From positions 1 through 55,889 of the forward strand of contig CAMCWM010000011.1 in NCBI GenBank assembly GCA_945882215.1: a DNA stretch of 55,889 nucleotides. The letters run 5' to 3'. Below, one piece after another: positions 27,876 through 37,192 of this stretch (the stretch's first letter is position 1; each line of letters starts with the position of its first letter). This stretch comes from Akkermansia muciniphila. Its GTDB lineage: Bacteria; Verrucomicrobiota; Verrucomicrobiia; Verrucomicrobiales; Verrucomicrobiaceae. The position numbers and the translations under genes are program-made. The notes beneath the pieces are model-generated. The model saw nothing but the letters and a program-made list of their open reading frames with translations. It did no database searches and was not told where the DNA came from.

Positions 27876-29204
27876 ATGAAGCGTATCTTTGAAACTTACT
27901 TCACCTCCTGGTGGCTTCCGTCCTTGGTTTACTTGGGGCTTTTGGCTGGGTTTTCCGGGGCGGCACTTTCAACCTGGAGACCGCTGGTTGTCGCGGCCGA
28001 TTGTCTCACCTGGATGATGGGCATCGCTCTTTTGGGGCTTCTTGCCGTGTCCATCAGGCATTTCATCAAGAAACAATGGGGCAAAGGCTTCGTAAGCCTG
28101 CTTCTGATCGTGGGGTGTGGGGTTGCGACAGTGCTGGCTGTTGGCTTTTTGGCCTTTGCCACCATGTTCGGCCCCAGCGAAGACGGTTTTGCTGATAATC
28201 TCAAAATTCCCGAAGGCATCGAGATTGCTGAGCCGGAGCGGGATGCGAGCGAAGAAAGCGAAGCTGCGTCTTTCGGTGGCACTGACGAACTCCAAGACGC
28301 CGTCCGCAAAGCGCTGACCATCCCCGGTAATGACAAGGTTGAGTTAACACCCGACATGCCATCTCTTCGGAAGGCGGCAACGGATCACGCAGTCACCTTC
28401 ATGGAGTATGTCGAAGCCTCGCCAGACTGGCATGTATTTCTTGAACGCGGGAACCGCTTTGCCTCAAGAAGTTGGAGTTATGGTGAAGAGCCTCGTGATG
28501 AGCTACATGGTTACATCTCAGATTTCAGCGATGCGGCCCGCTTCCAAACCAGGTGCCTTCTATGCCTGGATCGGAAACAGTGGAGCAGCTATTCAGTCCA
28601 GCATGAGGAAGAGGGAAAGAACCCGATATTGCCCGAGATGACCAAAGGCAATGAATTGCATGAAAGCCGGGTGATGGTCGAATGTGGCGGAGTCTGGATC
28701 GAACTCTTTGAGCAGTCGGACAACCTTGAACGGCGAGTCACCAAGGCCACGATGGCTGCTTTGGAGAAGGAGTTTTCGGAGTTTCTGGCGAACCCGAAGG
28801 CTGCCGTAGCAAAAGCCCGGGGCCGATCCAGTGAACTGGCAAAGCGCTTGGCCGGCCCTGGCACCCATGGCTTTAGGTTACTCACGGGCATGCAACCTGG
28901 AATCTACACCGTGGCTTACTCGCTCAATCCTGGTGAAGCTGGCTCTGTGTATCTGAAAGCTTTCGAAGTCACACAAGGCACGCCGTTGTCCGCGACCAGG
29001 TTGGAGGAGAAATCAAAGACCCGGATGACTTGGTCCAATAGTCCCGAAGAGCGCTTCGGTGCCAAATCTGGTTTCACCGTTTACGAAGGCGATTGGGGCA
29101 AGCCATACGCCGCAAGGTTCGAAGTTTGGTTCGAGCCGGACTCAGGCAAAGGCCAGCGCAAGCTCTCTGAGCGAGTTTTCAAGATCGAAGGATGGCAGAG
29201 GTGA
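27876..29204 (+). CDS. Membrane protein of unknown function
   Basis: The 442-residue protein has three N-terminal membrane segments (about residues 13-33, 38-61 and 70-98; e.g. LVYLGLLAGFSGAAL and FVSLLLIVGCGVATVLAVGF). An acidic linker (EIAEPERDASEESEAAS) and a large soluble region of about 310 residues follow. In the soluble part YVEASPDWHVFLERGNRFAS and RLLTGMQPGIYTVAYSLNPG are recognisable as a repeated type of Verrucomicrobia hypothetical protein, but I know no function. The GC content in hand-counted stretches (34-35 of 60) is moderately below that of neighbours. It stands alone on the plus strand in a 236-base intergenic region and converges with the hydrolase gene. Confidence 0.75.
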   Translation: MKRIFETYFTSWWLPSLVYLGLLAGFSGAALSTWRPLVVAADCLTWMMGIALLGLLAVSIRHFIKKQWGKGFVSLLLIVGCGVATVLAVGFLAFATMFGPSEDGFADNLKIPEGIEIAEPERDASEESEAASFGGTDELQDAVRKALTIPGNDKVELTPDMPSLRKAATDHAVTFMEYVEASPDWHVFLERGNRFASRSWSYGEEPRDELHGYISDFSDAARFQTRCLLCLDRKQWSSYSVQHEEEGKNPILPEMTKGNELHESRVMVECGGVWIELFEQSDNLERRVTKATMAALEKEFSEFLANPKAAVAKARGRSSELAKRLAGPGTHGFRLLTGMQPGIYTVAYSLNPGEAGSVYLKAFEVTQGTPLSATRLEEKSKTRMTWSNSPEERFGAKSGFTVYEGDWGKPYAARFEVWFEPDSGKGQRKLSERVFKIEGWQR

Positions 29205-29243
29205 GATTCCGTGTGGAGTTGGGCTGCTTCCTGATCATCCCAG

Positions 29244-31268
29244 TCAGTCCCGAGCCACTTTTTCTGCCCGCTCAATGATCCTCGTGACATCCTCATCGAG
29301 CAGAAAACCCTCCGCCTGGAGCTTCTTCGCGGCTGTGGTGAGACGCGTCAGATACTCTGACTGCGTCGGATAACGTTCTTCGATGGACAAACGCGGGTCG
29401 CCGGTCTTTTCACGCTCGGCTTTGGTTTTGGCGAACGGCACAAACATGCCGTCGAGGGGTGATAGCATCGTTTCCGCGCCGGCTTGAGGCGAGCGGAGGT
29501 TCCAACCAGTGTAGGTGCCGAGCGGCACGGTGACTTCCGGCAGCACGATGCCGCTGATTTCATTGCCATCGGCATTCACGGCGGGCAGGAGCGTATGAAA
29601 CGGCTTGCCAGTCTTCGGCGGAATGATGTCGGCGATGCCTTCGCTGTGGAAGCGCGGGCCGAAATCGAGTCGCGGAGGCTGGTAGGCATGGGTGGGCAGG
29701 TTGAGGCCTGGAATCTTCGGGAACTGCGATTTCCATTCGTCGAAGGTCACGAGGCTTTGACCGGCGAGACGCGGATGACGGCTCGGTGGCGGTGTTTGGC
29801 CGTTTTTCACCCACTCGACGAGATGCATGAGCATCGCACGCAACACGGGGCCGCGATCATCGAGCGTGTTGCGCGGCTGCTGGCAGATGCCGGGCGTGCC
29901 GTCGCTCTTGCCGAGATGCTGCGCACCGGCCACGAGATAGACACGGACGTCATCGGGCAAAGTGAGGTCGGTTTTGCCCTCCACATCGGTGTGCAGCAAC
30001 GAGGCGGCGCGGCTCCAATATTCGGTGGAGGTTTGCGTGAATAGCATGCGCGGCGTGTGGCCGGACTTCCGCGAACGGGCGAGCGAGTCACCTGACTCGC
30101 CCGTGACGGGATCGGTCTGCGGCAGCGGGGCGAGCGGGAAGAACTCGCTGCCGGACAAATGGCCCTCGTGCTGCGTGCCATACTCCGTGCTCATGCGGAA
30201 CCGATGGTTGAACATGCCTTTGCCAGAGCCTGCGACGTGGATCAAGGCACCCTCGAAGACGATGCGGCCCTGCTCATCGCCGTTCAGGCCTTCATAGAGG
30301 AAGTGATGAATAACCCGGCCGGACTGCGAGATGCCGAAGACGCAGGCTTTCTGCACCGCGCCGGCAAGCGGATTCGTTTTGGCATCGCCGTGACGAAAGA
30401 ACGCCACGCAGTCGCGCATCGCGGTGAGGCCGAGACCGGTCACGCGGGGCTCTTTGGCCGTGTAAACGAGGTCGTAGAGCCAGCCGGGCCGCAAACCGGC
30501 CTTCACATAGACATGCGCGGCATCGGGAATGAGCTTGTCATTCTCCCAACGTCCAAACGCCCACTCCGCACGCGGCAGCTCAATGCCATCCACGCTGCGA
30601 TGCGGTCGCATCGTGAGCGTGGCGTCGGCGTTGTCGAGACTCACCGATGGAAACGCCGCGCCAATGCCCCACGGGCTCCACGAGAAGGCGCGGCTGAAGA
30701 CTTTTTCCGTGCTCGTGATCTCCAGATGCGCTTTGCCGGTGATCGTCTTGCCGTTCTCCGTCGCGATGGGCAGACCGCACAGCAGACGCTGCGTATCATC
30801 CGCCTGCACCTCCCCATTCCAGCCGCACCACAGCACGGAGAAACCCTGCTTCATGAGAAAGCCATGCCCAGCGTGCGCCTCTGTCTTCGGATCATTCGTG
30901 CGCTCACCATCGTTGAAGGTCCACAGCGCGAGCATGTTGCCGCGATTGTTTACGTCGTAGAGCAGCACGCCGTTGCCCTTGGTCGCATCGACCGGCTTCA
31001 GCAAAAAGAAGTCCGTCCAGCTCTCGACCTTGCCGCGAGCATTGCGTGGTGCCCGCTGGAGGTCGCTGATGCGTTCGTTGGCTTGGTTACCAGGATCCGT
31101 CTCGATGAACATCCGGCCTTTGATGCGTTCATAGGCACCCACGTGGCCAAAAGCCTTGCCATCGGCAAACAATGAGCGCTCGGTGAACTCGATGCGCACG
31201 ACTTCCGCATGCAATGTGTTGAACCAAAGACAGGCAAGCAGGAGGCTGGCAATCGAGTGTGGTTTCAT
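29244..31268 (-). CDS. Secreted alpha/beta hydrolase (Abhydrolase_10 type)
   Basis: The 674-residue protein has a signal peptide (MKPHSIASLLLACLWFNTLHA) and a repeated N-terminal beta region (VGAYERIKGRMFIETDP). The hydrolase core carries GISQSGR at residues 312-318, which holds the likely nucleophile serine, followed by HHFLYEGLNGDEQGRIVFEG. Downstream FNHRFRMSTEYGTQHEGHLS and the acidic and His positions in VYLVAGAQHLGKSDG may complete the catalytic triad (inference). Proteins of this length and pattern are called alpha/beta hydrolase domain proteins in Planctomycetes and Verrucomicrobia and may act as esterases. It lies 12 bases downstream of the next gene and probably shares its transcript. 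Confidence 0.83.
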   Translation of the reverse strand: MKPHSIASLLLACLWFNTLHAEVVRIEFTERSLFADGKAFGHVGAYERIKGRMFIETDPGNQANERISDLQRAPRNARGKVESWTDFFLLKPVDATKGNGVLLYDVNNRGNMLALWTFNDGERTNDPKTEAHAGHGFLMKQGFSVLWCGWNGEVQADDTQRLLCGLPIATENGKTITGKAHLEITSTEKVFSRAFSWSPWGIGAAFPSVSLDNADATLTMRPHRSVDGIELPRAEWAFGRWENDKLIPDAAHVYVKAGLRPGWLYDLVYTAKEPRVTGLGLTAMRDCVAFFRHGDAKTNPLAGAVQKACVFGISQSGRVIHHFLYEGLNGDEQGRIVFEGALIHVAGSGKGMFNHRFRMSTEYGTQHEGHLSGSEFFPLAPLPQTDPVTGESGDSLARSRKSGHTPRMLFTQTSTEYWSRAASLLHTDVEGKTDLTLPDDVRVYLVAGAQHLGKSDGTPGICQQPRNTLDDRGPVLRAMLMHLVEWVKNGQTPPPSRHPRLAGQSLVTFDEWKSQFPKIPGLNLPTHAYQPPRLDFGPRFHSEGIADIIPPKTGKPFHTLLPAVNADGNEISGIVLPEVTVPLGTYTGWNLRSPQAGAETMLSPLDGMFVPFAKTKAEREKTGDPRLSIEERYPTQSEYLTRLTTAAKKLQAEGFLLDEDVTRIIERAEKVARD

Positions 31269-31280
31269 GAGACAGTCTGT

Positions 31281-32138
31281 TCATTTAGCAGGGATGCTGA
31301 TTTCCTTGGCAAGCGCCCGCGTTTTTTCCTTCCACGCAGCCGTGTCGGTCTCGATGCAGCGTAGGATGACCTCGGCCTCGAACTTCGTGCCCGCGGCGAC
31401 GGTCGCGTTGGAGTAGAGGTGGTTGTAGAGCTTGTGATAGACGGTCTTGTCCCAGTAGAAGGTCTTCATGCCCTGCCCGACGAGCGGTTTCGGATACCAG
31501 ACCAGTGTCGCACGCTGGGATTTCGGATCGTGAATCGCGGTCCATTTCACATCCTCGCGCAGTTCATGACCACCCATGCTGTCGAAGGTGCCTTCCACGG
31601 AAGTGCCATCCGCTTTCTCCGCCATCCACTCCGTCGTTGTCGGCAGAAAGGGATGCATGAAGCCATACAGCACGCCGATCTTCACCTCCTCGGTGGTCTC
31701 GTAGCGATGCTGCTCGATCACGCGATCCTCCATGACGGTGTAAATCGCCTCGAGCTTGATCGTGCCCATCATGGACTGTTTCCGCAGCTCCGCTTGCTGG
31801 CCGCGATAGACGGCCTTGTCCTTCAGTTCGCAGGCTTTGCCATCCACGGTCAGCACGGCACTCGCCACCTTTTCCACACCGCCCTCGTTGTGGCCCGTGC
31901 CGATCCATTTGCCACCCACGGGTGAAAAGACGGTGCCGTAGAATCCGGTGCGGTCGGTGATGATGGCTCCCTTGTGCAGGATGCGGCTGATCGTCCAGGC
32001 GCGATCTCCAGCGAACTCGATGGTCATGTCGCGCGTCTCGACGGTGACGTAGGCCACCGGCCCGGGCTTCTCGCCTGCGGCGTGTGAATAACCGGCGAAG
32101 ACACCCAGAGCGATGAGCATTAACAGAGAGCGGTGCAT
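31281..32138 (-). CDS. Secreted protein of unknown function
   Basis: The 285-residue protein has a signal peptide (MHRSLLMLIALGVFAGYSHA). The mature part is beta-rich (YVTVETRDMTIEFAGDRAW, FYGTVFSPVGGKWIGTGHNE, RVIEQHRYETTEEVKIGVLY) with regularly spaced aromatic and glycine residues. That suggests a beta-sandwich like the galactose-mutarotase or concanavalin folds, but I do not recognise a named family. I chose the ATG at 32138 because it starts the signal; a TTG at 32147 would add three residues. It is probably co-transcribed with the hydrolase downstream and stands 62 bases from the DUF1501 gene upstream. Confidence 0.75.
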   Translation of the reverse strand: MHRSLLMLIALGVFAGYSHAAGEKPGPVAYVTVETRDMTIEFAGDRAWTISRILHKGAIITDRTGFYGTVFSPVGGKWIGTGHNEGGVEKVASAVLTVDGKACELKDKAVYRGQQAELRKQSMMGTIKLEAIYTVMEDRVIEQHRYETTEEVKIGVLYGFMHPFLPTTTEWMAEKADGTSVEGTFDSMGGHELREDVKWTAIHDPKSQRATLVWYPKPLVGQGMKTFYWDKTVYHKLYNHLYSNATVAAGTKFEAEVILRCIETDTAAWKEKTRALAKEISIPAK

Positions 32139-32200
32139 TGGAAACAAACGCTCTGTCTCAAGCCGATATTCGTCGCGAATGGAAGCACCGTTCGTGCAGC

Positions 32201-33547
32201 CTATGCCAGGATCTCCCTCACCACGCTGCCGCCTTGCAGTCCTGTGAGCCTGATGCGCCGTCCGCCGCTGACGACGGCAAGATTTTCGTGATCGAGACCG
32301 AGCAGATGCAGGATCGTGGCGTGCAGATCGCGGAAATGGACTTTGCCATCGACGGGGTTGGAGCCCGTTTCGTCCGTGCTTCCATGCACATGACCGGCCT
32401 TCACGCCGCCGCCGGCCATCCAGAAGGTGAAGGCGCGGTGCTGATGCCCGGTTTGATCTTTGTCCTGTCCGGGTGTGAGCCCAGGACGGCCGAACTCACC
32501 ACCCCAGACAACGAGGGTGTCTTCCAGCAGGCCGCGCTCATCCAAATCATCAAGCAGAGCGGCAATGGGTGCATCGGTGGTGGCGCAATTCGCCGTCAGA
32601 TCGCGGCGATGATCTGTGTGCTGATCCCAACTGCCGTGCGTGATCTCGATGAAGCGCACGCCTGCTTCGCAGAAGCGCCGCGCCAGCAGGCACTGACGGC
32701 CAAAGTCGCTCGCCTTGCAGGTGCCTGCGGCGAAGTTTTTGCCCACGCGGTAGCGCTCCAGGGTCGTCTTCGATTCCTGACTGAGGTCGAGCAAATCAGG
32801 TGCCGCCGCCTGCATGCGGAAGCCAAGCTCCATCGTTTGAATCACGCCTTCGAGCTGCGCATCATCGGCACGAACATTAAGATGATCGCGATTCATCGCC
32901 TGGATGAGATCGAGCTGGCGGCGCTTCACACTCATGGGCAGGTGATCGCTGTAAATGTTGCTGATCGTGGCCTTGCTCATGTCCTCGCCATTCACACCGA
33001 TGGGCGTGCCGCCAAAGACGGAGGGAAGCTGCGCGGCGGAATATTCAGCGGGCTTCGCGGTGTTGAAGCTGATGAAGCCAGGCAGGTTCATGTTTTCTGT
33101 GCCAAGACCATACGCCACCCAGGAGCCCATGCTCGGGCAGGGTCGCAGGCGGTCGCCTGTGTGCAGTTGCAGCATCGACTGCGCATGAATGCTCGTGTCC
33201 GCCGTCATCGCATTCAGCACGCAGAGCTTGTCCGCATGACGCGCGATGTTTGGCAGCAGCTCACTCACCCACAGACCGCTTTGCCCGCGCCGCTTGAATT
33301 CCGCGATGGACCCTGCGTGTGGCTTCTTGCCGACCTGTGGCTTGTAATCAAAGGTGTCCATCTGCGCCGGACCACCGCCCATGTTCAGGAAGATCACTCG
33401 CTGCGCCTTTGCACGAAGACGTGGTGCTCGAGCAGTCAGATCCGCGGTTGCTGCACTCGCGATTCCGGACATCGCCAAATAACCGAACCCGCACGAGGCG
33501 GTGTGCAGCATCTGGCGTCTGGAGAGGTGGTTCATCGGCGCATTCAT
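32201..33547 (-). CDS. DUF1501 domain protein, second copy
   Basis: The 448-residue protein starts [20 protein letters not shown], a Tat-like leader with RRQ. It has the DUF1501 signatures: [60 protein letters not shown] and [20 protein letters not shown]. It ends [20 protein letters not shown]. The upstream gene, nine bases away, encodes the DUF1549/DUF1553 partner, so this is a standard two-gene pair. It is about 20 residues longer than the copy at 20328-21617 and diverges clearly from it in sequence, so the copies are ancient paralogues, not a recent duplication. Confidence 0.92.
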   Translation of the reverse strand: MNAPMNHLSRRQMLHTASCGFGYLAMSGIASAATADLTARAPRLRAKAQRVIFLNMGGGPAQMDTFDYKPQVGKKPHAGSIAEFKRRGQSGLWVSELLPNIARHADKLCVLNAMTADTSIHAQSMLQLHTGDRLRPCPSMGSWVAYGLGTENMNLPGFISFNTAKPAEYSAAQLPSVFGGTPIGVNGEDMSKATISNIYSDHLPMSVKRRQLDLIQAMNRDHLNVRADDAQLEGVIQTMELGFRMQAAAPDLLDLSQESKTTLERYRVGKNFAAGTCKASDFGRQCLLARRFCEAGVRFIEITHGSWDQHTDHRRDLTANCATTDAPIAALLDDLDERGLLEDTLVVWGGEFGRPGLTPGQDKDQTGHQHRAFTFWMAGGGVKAGHVHGSTDETGSNPVDGKVHFRDLHATILHLLGLDHENLAVVSGGRRIRLTGLQGGSVVREILA

Positions 33548-33556
33548 ACGTGATAA

Positions 33557-35902
33557 TCAGTCCACATATCGCAGCTCGTTGCTCGCGAGCAGTGCCTGAC
33601 AAAAAGCCGCCCAGGCATCGGTGAGACGCTTGTTTTCGTCGTTCTGAGTGGAGACAAGCATGAGGTCAGTTTCACGGATGAAGTCCCGGGCACTGTGCAT
33701 CTCGGAGTCCGTAGGTTTCCGGGCGAAGGCTTGCCGGTACGCGGCTTCGATGCGGGTCGTGGTGTCATCGGAAACCTGCATCAACCGTGCAGCGAATCGC
33801 TTCGATTGCCCAACGAGGAAGGCGTTGTTCAACAAATAGAGCGACTGAGTGGCAAGGGTGCTTGTATCGCGTTTTCCGGCCACGGTGATGGCATCCGGCA
33901 GATTGAAGGGGGTCAGCTCGGGCGGCATGGAGTTGCGCAGCATGAGCAGGTAAACACTGCGGTGTGTGCTGGGCTGATGCAGCGGGGGCAGCTCGTTGAT
34001 CAGCACGTTTTGATGCTGGATGAGCGATCCTTGTCCCGGTTGCGGATTCAAATCGCCCGTGGCGGCGAGCATGGCATCGCGCACCGCCTCAGCATCGAGG
34101 CGGCGGACGCGGTGGGCACCAAACAAGGAGAGGCGGTTTTCAGCCGCCTCTGGCGATTGCAAATCGCCGTTCCCTGAACTGAGCTGGTAGGTGCGGCTGA
34201 GGACGATATCGCGGATGAGGCGCTTGATGGACCATCCTTCGCTCATGAAGCGCGTGGCAAGATGATCGAGCAGCTCGGGATGCGTCGGGCGCTCGCCCGT
34301 GATGCCGAAGTCATCCGGCGTGCGCACGAGGCCCTCACCAAAGAGGTGCTGCCACACGCGGTTCACCATCACACGAGCCGTCTGCGGATGTTGTTTGCTC
34401 GTGAGCCACTGTGCGAGCTGCAGCCGCCCGCTCTGCTTCGCATCAATCTGAATCCCGGGGTCGATGCCTCCGCAGGCGGTCAAAAATCCACGCGGGATGG
34501 GAGCACCGAGCTTCTTGGATTCGCCGTCGATGTTGAGTTTGCAATCGACCACCGTCTTCGCCTCACGCACGCCCATGGCGAGCGGTGTATCGGCGGCGTA
34601 TTTGAAAGCAGGCTTCGCAGGAGGCCTACGCGGCTCATGCTTGGAGATTATGACCTCTGCTTCGGGCCGCACGGCAACCTTGGCCGCCATCTTGAGCTCA
34701 TGCAGCGGCGTCTGCGGTGCGGTGAGGCCCTGATGAGCCGCCGCGCCCCACAGGGTCTCTGTGCTTTTAAAGATGCCCGCGAGAGCATAATAATCCCGGG
34801 TTGGAATGGGGTCCGTCTTGTGATCATGGCAGCGCGCGCAACCGACACTCAAGCCCATGATGCCATGGCCGATGACGCCGATCTGATCCGCCACGACATC
34901 CATCTCGAAGTTGTCATTCATCGCTTTTGCCGGTTTCGCGCCGATGGCGAGGAATCCGGTCGCGATGAGCTGCCTGTCCCGCTGCGCCTCCGAATCCGCC
35001 GGCAACAAATCACCCGCGATCTGCTCCGTGATGAAGCGATCATAAGGCATGTCTTCGTTGAACGCGCGGATGACATAGTCGCGGTATCGCCAAGCGTGCG
35101 GGAAGCTGGGATTGCGGCTCAGGCCGTCGTTGCCATTTGACTCTGCGTAGCGTGCCACATCCAACCAGTGGCGGCCCCAGCGTTCGCCGAAGTGCGGCGA
35201 CTCCAGCAACTCATCCACGACTTGCTGGAAAGACAAATGGCGGCTGACAAATGCCGAAACCTCCCCGGCAGATGGCGGCAGGCCGATGAGATCGAAATAG
35301 ACGCGCCGGATGAGCATCTCTGGGGCGGCATCCTTCGTGGGCGAGAGGCTTTTTGCTTCAAGCTTGGCGAGCACAAAGCTGTCGATGGCATGACGCGGCC
35401 ATTCTTTGTTCCTAACCAACGGCACTCTCGGATTCGTGACGGGCTGATACGACCACAACGCGGCTTTGTCCGTTGTCACAGCCTTCTTGGCTGACTTGGG
35501 GGCATCCACTCGCGGATCAGGCGCGCCCATTTTGACCCAGGTGATGAAATCATTCACCACTTGCTCCGGCAGCCGCTTCTTCGGCGGCATTTCGAGACCA
35601 TCGTAGCGCAGCGCTTGCACGATCAGGCTCTCATCCGGCTTGCCGGGGATCATCGCGGGGCCTGACTCGCCGCCAGCGATCATTTCCGAAGGCGCGTCCA
35701 GCAGCAGCTTTCCACCGAGCTTTTTCGCCTCCTGGGAATGACATTCGTAACACTGCTTCACCAGCACAGGCCTGATCTTGCTCTCGAAAAAGCTGCGCTG
35801 CTCCGCAGTCATGTCCGCCGCATTCACGCTGATCCCCACCAGCAGCCAAAAAAGGCTGACGATGTGCGGCAACGATGATGCTGGGGATGAAGACCTGCGC
35901 AT
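33557..35902 (-). CDS. PSCyt1 + DUF1549/DUF1553 protein
   Basis: The 781-residue protein has a signal peptide (SLPHIVSLFWLLVGISVNAA) and the full standard build. A PSCyt1 haem domain has CYECH at residues 51-55 and MIPGKPDESLIVQALRYDG, followed by EMPPKKRLPEQVV. DUF1549 follows with a second CxxCH (GCARCHDHKTDPI) near residue 355. DUF1553 comes last (ERPTHPELLDHLATRFMSEG). It is exported and likely haem-carrying, and the partner of the DUF1501 protein encoded directly downstream. Compared with the copy at 14914-16716, it has the N-terminal cytochrome domain that copy lacks. The MFS gene upstream on the same strand is 39 bases away. Confidence 0.93.
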   Translation of the reverse strand: MRRSSSPASSLPHIVSLFWLLVGISVNAADMTAEQRSFFESKIRPVLVKQCYECHSQEAKKLGGKLLLDAPSEMIAGGESGPAMIPGKPDESLIVQALRYDGLEMPPKKRLPEQVVNDFITWVKMGAPDPRVDAPKSAKKAVTTDKAALWSYQPVTNPRVPLVRNKEWPRHAIDSFVLAKLEAKSLSPTKDAAPEMLIRRVYFDLIGLPPSAGEVSAFVSRHLSFQQVVDELLESPHFGERWGRHWLDVARYAESNGNDGLSRNPSFPHAWRYRDYVIRAFNEDMPYDRFITEQIAGDLLPADSEAQRDRQLIATGFLAIGAKPAKAMNDNFEMDVVADQIGVIGHGIMGLSVGCARCHDHKTDPIPTRDYYALAGIFKSTETLWGAAAHQGLTAPQTPLHELKMAAKVAVRPEAEVIISKHEPRRPPAKPAFKYAADTPLAMGVREAKTVVDCKLNIDGESKKLGAPIPRGFLTACGGIDPGIQIDAKQSGRLQLAQWLTSKQHPQTARVMVNRVWQHLFGEGLVRTPDDFGITGERPTHPELLDHLATRFMSEGWSIKRLIRDIVLSRTYQLSSGNGDLQSPEAAENRLSLFGAHRVRRLDAEAVRDAMLAATGDLNPQPGQGSLIQHQNVLINELPPLHQPSTHRSVYLLMLRNSMPPELTPFNLPDAITVAGKRDTSTLATQSLYLLNNAFLVGQSKRFAARLMQVSDDTTTRIEAAYRQAFARKPTDSEMHSARDFIRETDLMLVSTQNDENKRLTDAWAAFCQALLASNELRYVD

Positions 35903-35941
35903 GAGAGCTGAACCAACGTTCTCGGAACATGGCTTTTTGCC

Positions 35942-37192
35942 TCAGGGGCAAGATGCGCCCTTGGAAGGCCGCACCATCAGCATCAACACCCCGCACACGA
36001 GCAGCCCGCCCGCCGCGCATTGAAACAGCGTGCCCACATTGATCTGAGCATCGCGCAAAACACCACCGACATACACCGTGAGTCCGCCGACGATGCAGGA
36101 GAACATGTTCAGCACGCCATAACCCGTGGCGCGATAGCGGCTGTCAGACACCTGGCAGAGGATGGGCATCAGATTCGCATCTGAAAACACGCGCGTGAAA
36201 CCGTAGATCGACAGTCCGGCGATGGCGAGCGCGAGCACGCTCGTGTTTGCCACCAACAACGTCGCAGGTGCGGCGATGAACAAGCCGATGGCGGGCACGA
36301 GGATGCGCGCACGATCATTCGTGCGGCTCCAGCGATCCGCCCAGGCACCGCCGACGAGTTTGCCGACAAACATCGCCACCGCCAGGAAGCTCGTGGCCGA
36401 GATGCCTGCCGCGCCTTGATCGAGCTTGAACTGCTCTTTGAAGAAAGTCGGCATCCAGCCCATCACCGCCCAGCCCGCCAGCGCCAGCAATCCCCAGAAC
36501 GCGAGCAGCAGCAAAAACGAGCCGTTGCTGAACAAACTGGTGAGCGCCTGGCCGAGTCGGGGCTGCTCCGCAGTCGATGTCACGACCCCACTCTCGCGTG
36601 GCGGATCACGCAGCACGAACAACAATCCAACGGCATAGGCGACACCGAACAGTCCGAACACATCGAACGCCGCGGCCCATCCATGCTTCTCCGCCACCCA
36701 ACCGCCGATGCCCGCAAGGCCCGTGCCCACGCTGAGCCCGGTCATGTGGATGCCCGTGGCAAGCGAACGTGTGCTGCCACGATGGTAGTCCGCGATCAAA
36801 GCCAGCGCGGCAGGCAGATACGCCGCCTCGCTCAGCCCCATAAGCGCCCGCACGACGATCAGTTCCTCAAAACTCCGCGCATGACCCGTGAGCCAGGTCA
36901 GCAGCGACCACACGAGCAGGCTGAACACAATCAAGCGACTGCGATTGAAGCGATCCGCCAGGAAACCGGCGAACGGGCTCAGCAACCCATACACCCACAG
37001 GAAAACCGAGGTCAGCAGGCCGAACTGCGCGTCCGTCATCGGCACCGCCTGCGTCAGCGAATCCCTCATCGTGGTGATCATGATGCGGTCCAGGTAGTTC
37101 AGCGCCGCCACGACCCACAGCACGCCGACGATGAGCCACGCACGCGGCAGGCGATCTGTGTGCGAGGTGGCTGCCGGGCTCGTGGGGATCAT
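35942..37192 (-). CDS. MFS transporter, ACS (anion:cation symporter) type
   Basis: The 416-residue protein has about twelve membrane segments and the family loop motif FLADRFNRSRLIVFSLLVWS between helices 2 and 3. LNYLDRIMITTM in helix 1 and ALMGLSEAAYLPAALALIAD in helix 4 are typical of the ACS branch, which imports sugar acids and other organic anions. EHKWAA- and DLxxGAAG-like regions offer no substrate clue. Its ATG overlaps the stop of the secreted papain-like gene upstream (ATGA at 37189-37192), so the two are translated together. The next gene downstream is a DUF1553 protein. Confidence 0.87.
   Translation of the reverse strand: MIPTSPAATSHTDRLPRAWLIVGVLWVVAALNYLDRIMITTMRDSLTQAVPMTDAQFGLLTSVFLWVYGLLSPFAGFLADRFNRSRLIVFSLLVWSLLTWLTGHARSFEELIVVRALMGLSEAAYLPAALALIADYHRGSTRSLATGIHMTGLSVGTGLAGIGGWVAEKHGWAAAFDVFGLFGVAYAVGLLFVLRDPPRESGVVTSTAEQPRLGQALTSLFSNGSFLLLLAFWGLLALAGWAVMGWMPTFFKEQFKLDQGAAGISATSFLAVAMFVGKLVGGAWADRWSRTNDRARILVPAIGLFIAAPATLLVANTSVLALAIAGLSIYGFTRVFSDANLMPILCQVSDSRYRATGYGVLNMFSCIVGGLTVYVGGVLRDAQINVGTLFQCAAGGLLVCGVLMLMVRPSKGASCP

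Noticed and set aside
32138..33553. Plus-strand frame antisense to the DUF1501 gene
   Set aside because: DUF1501 motifs on the minus strand explain the whole region.
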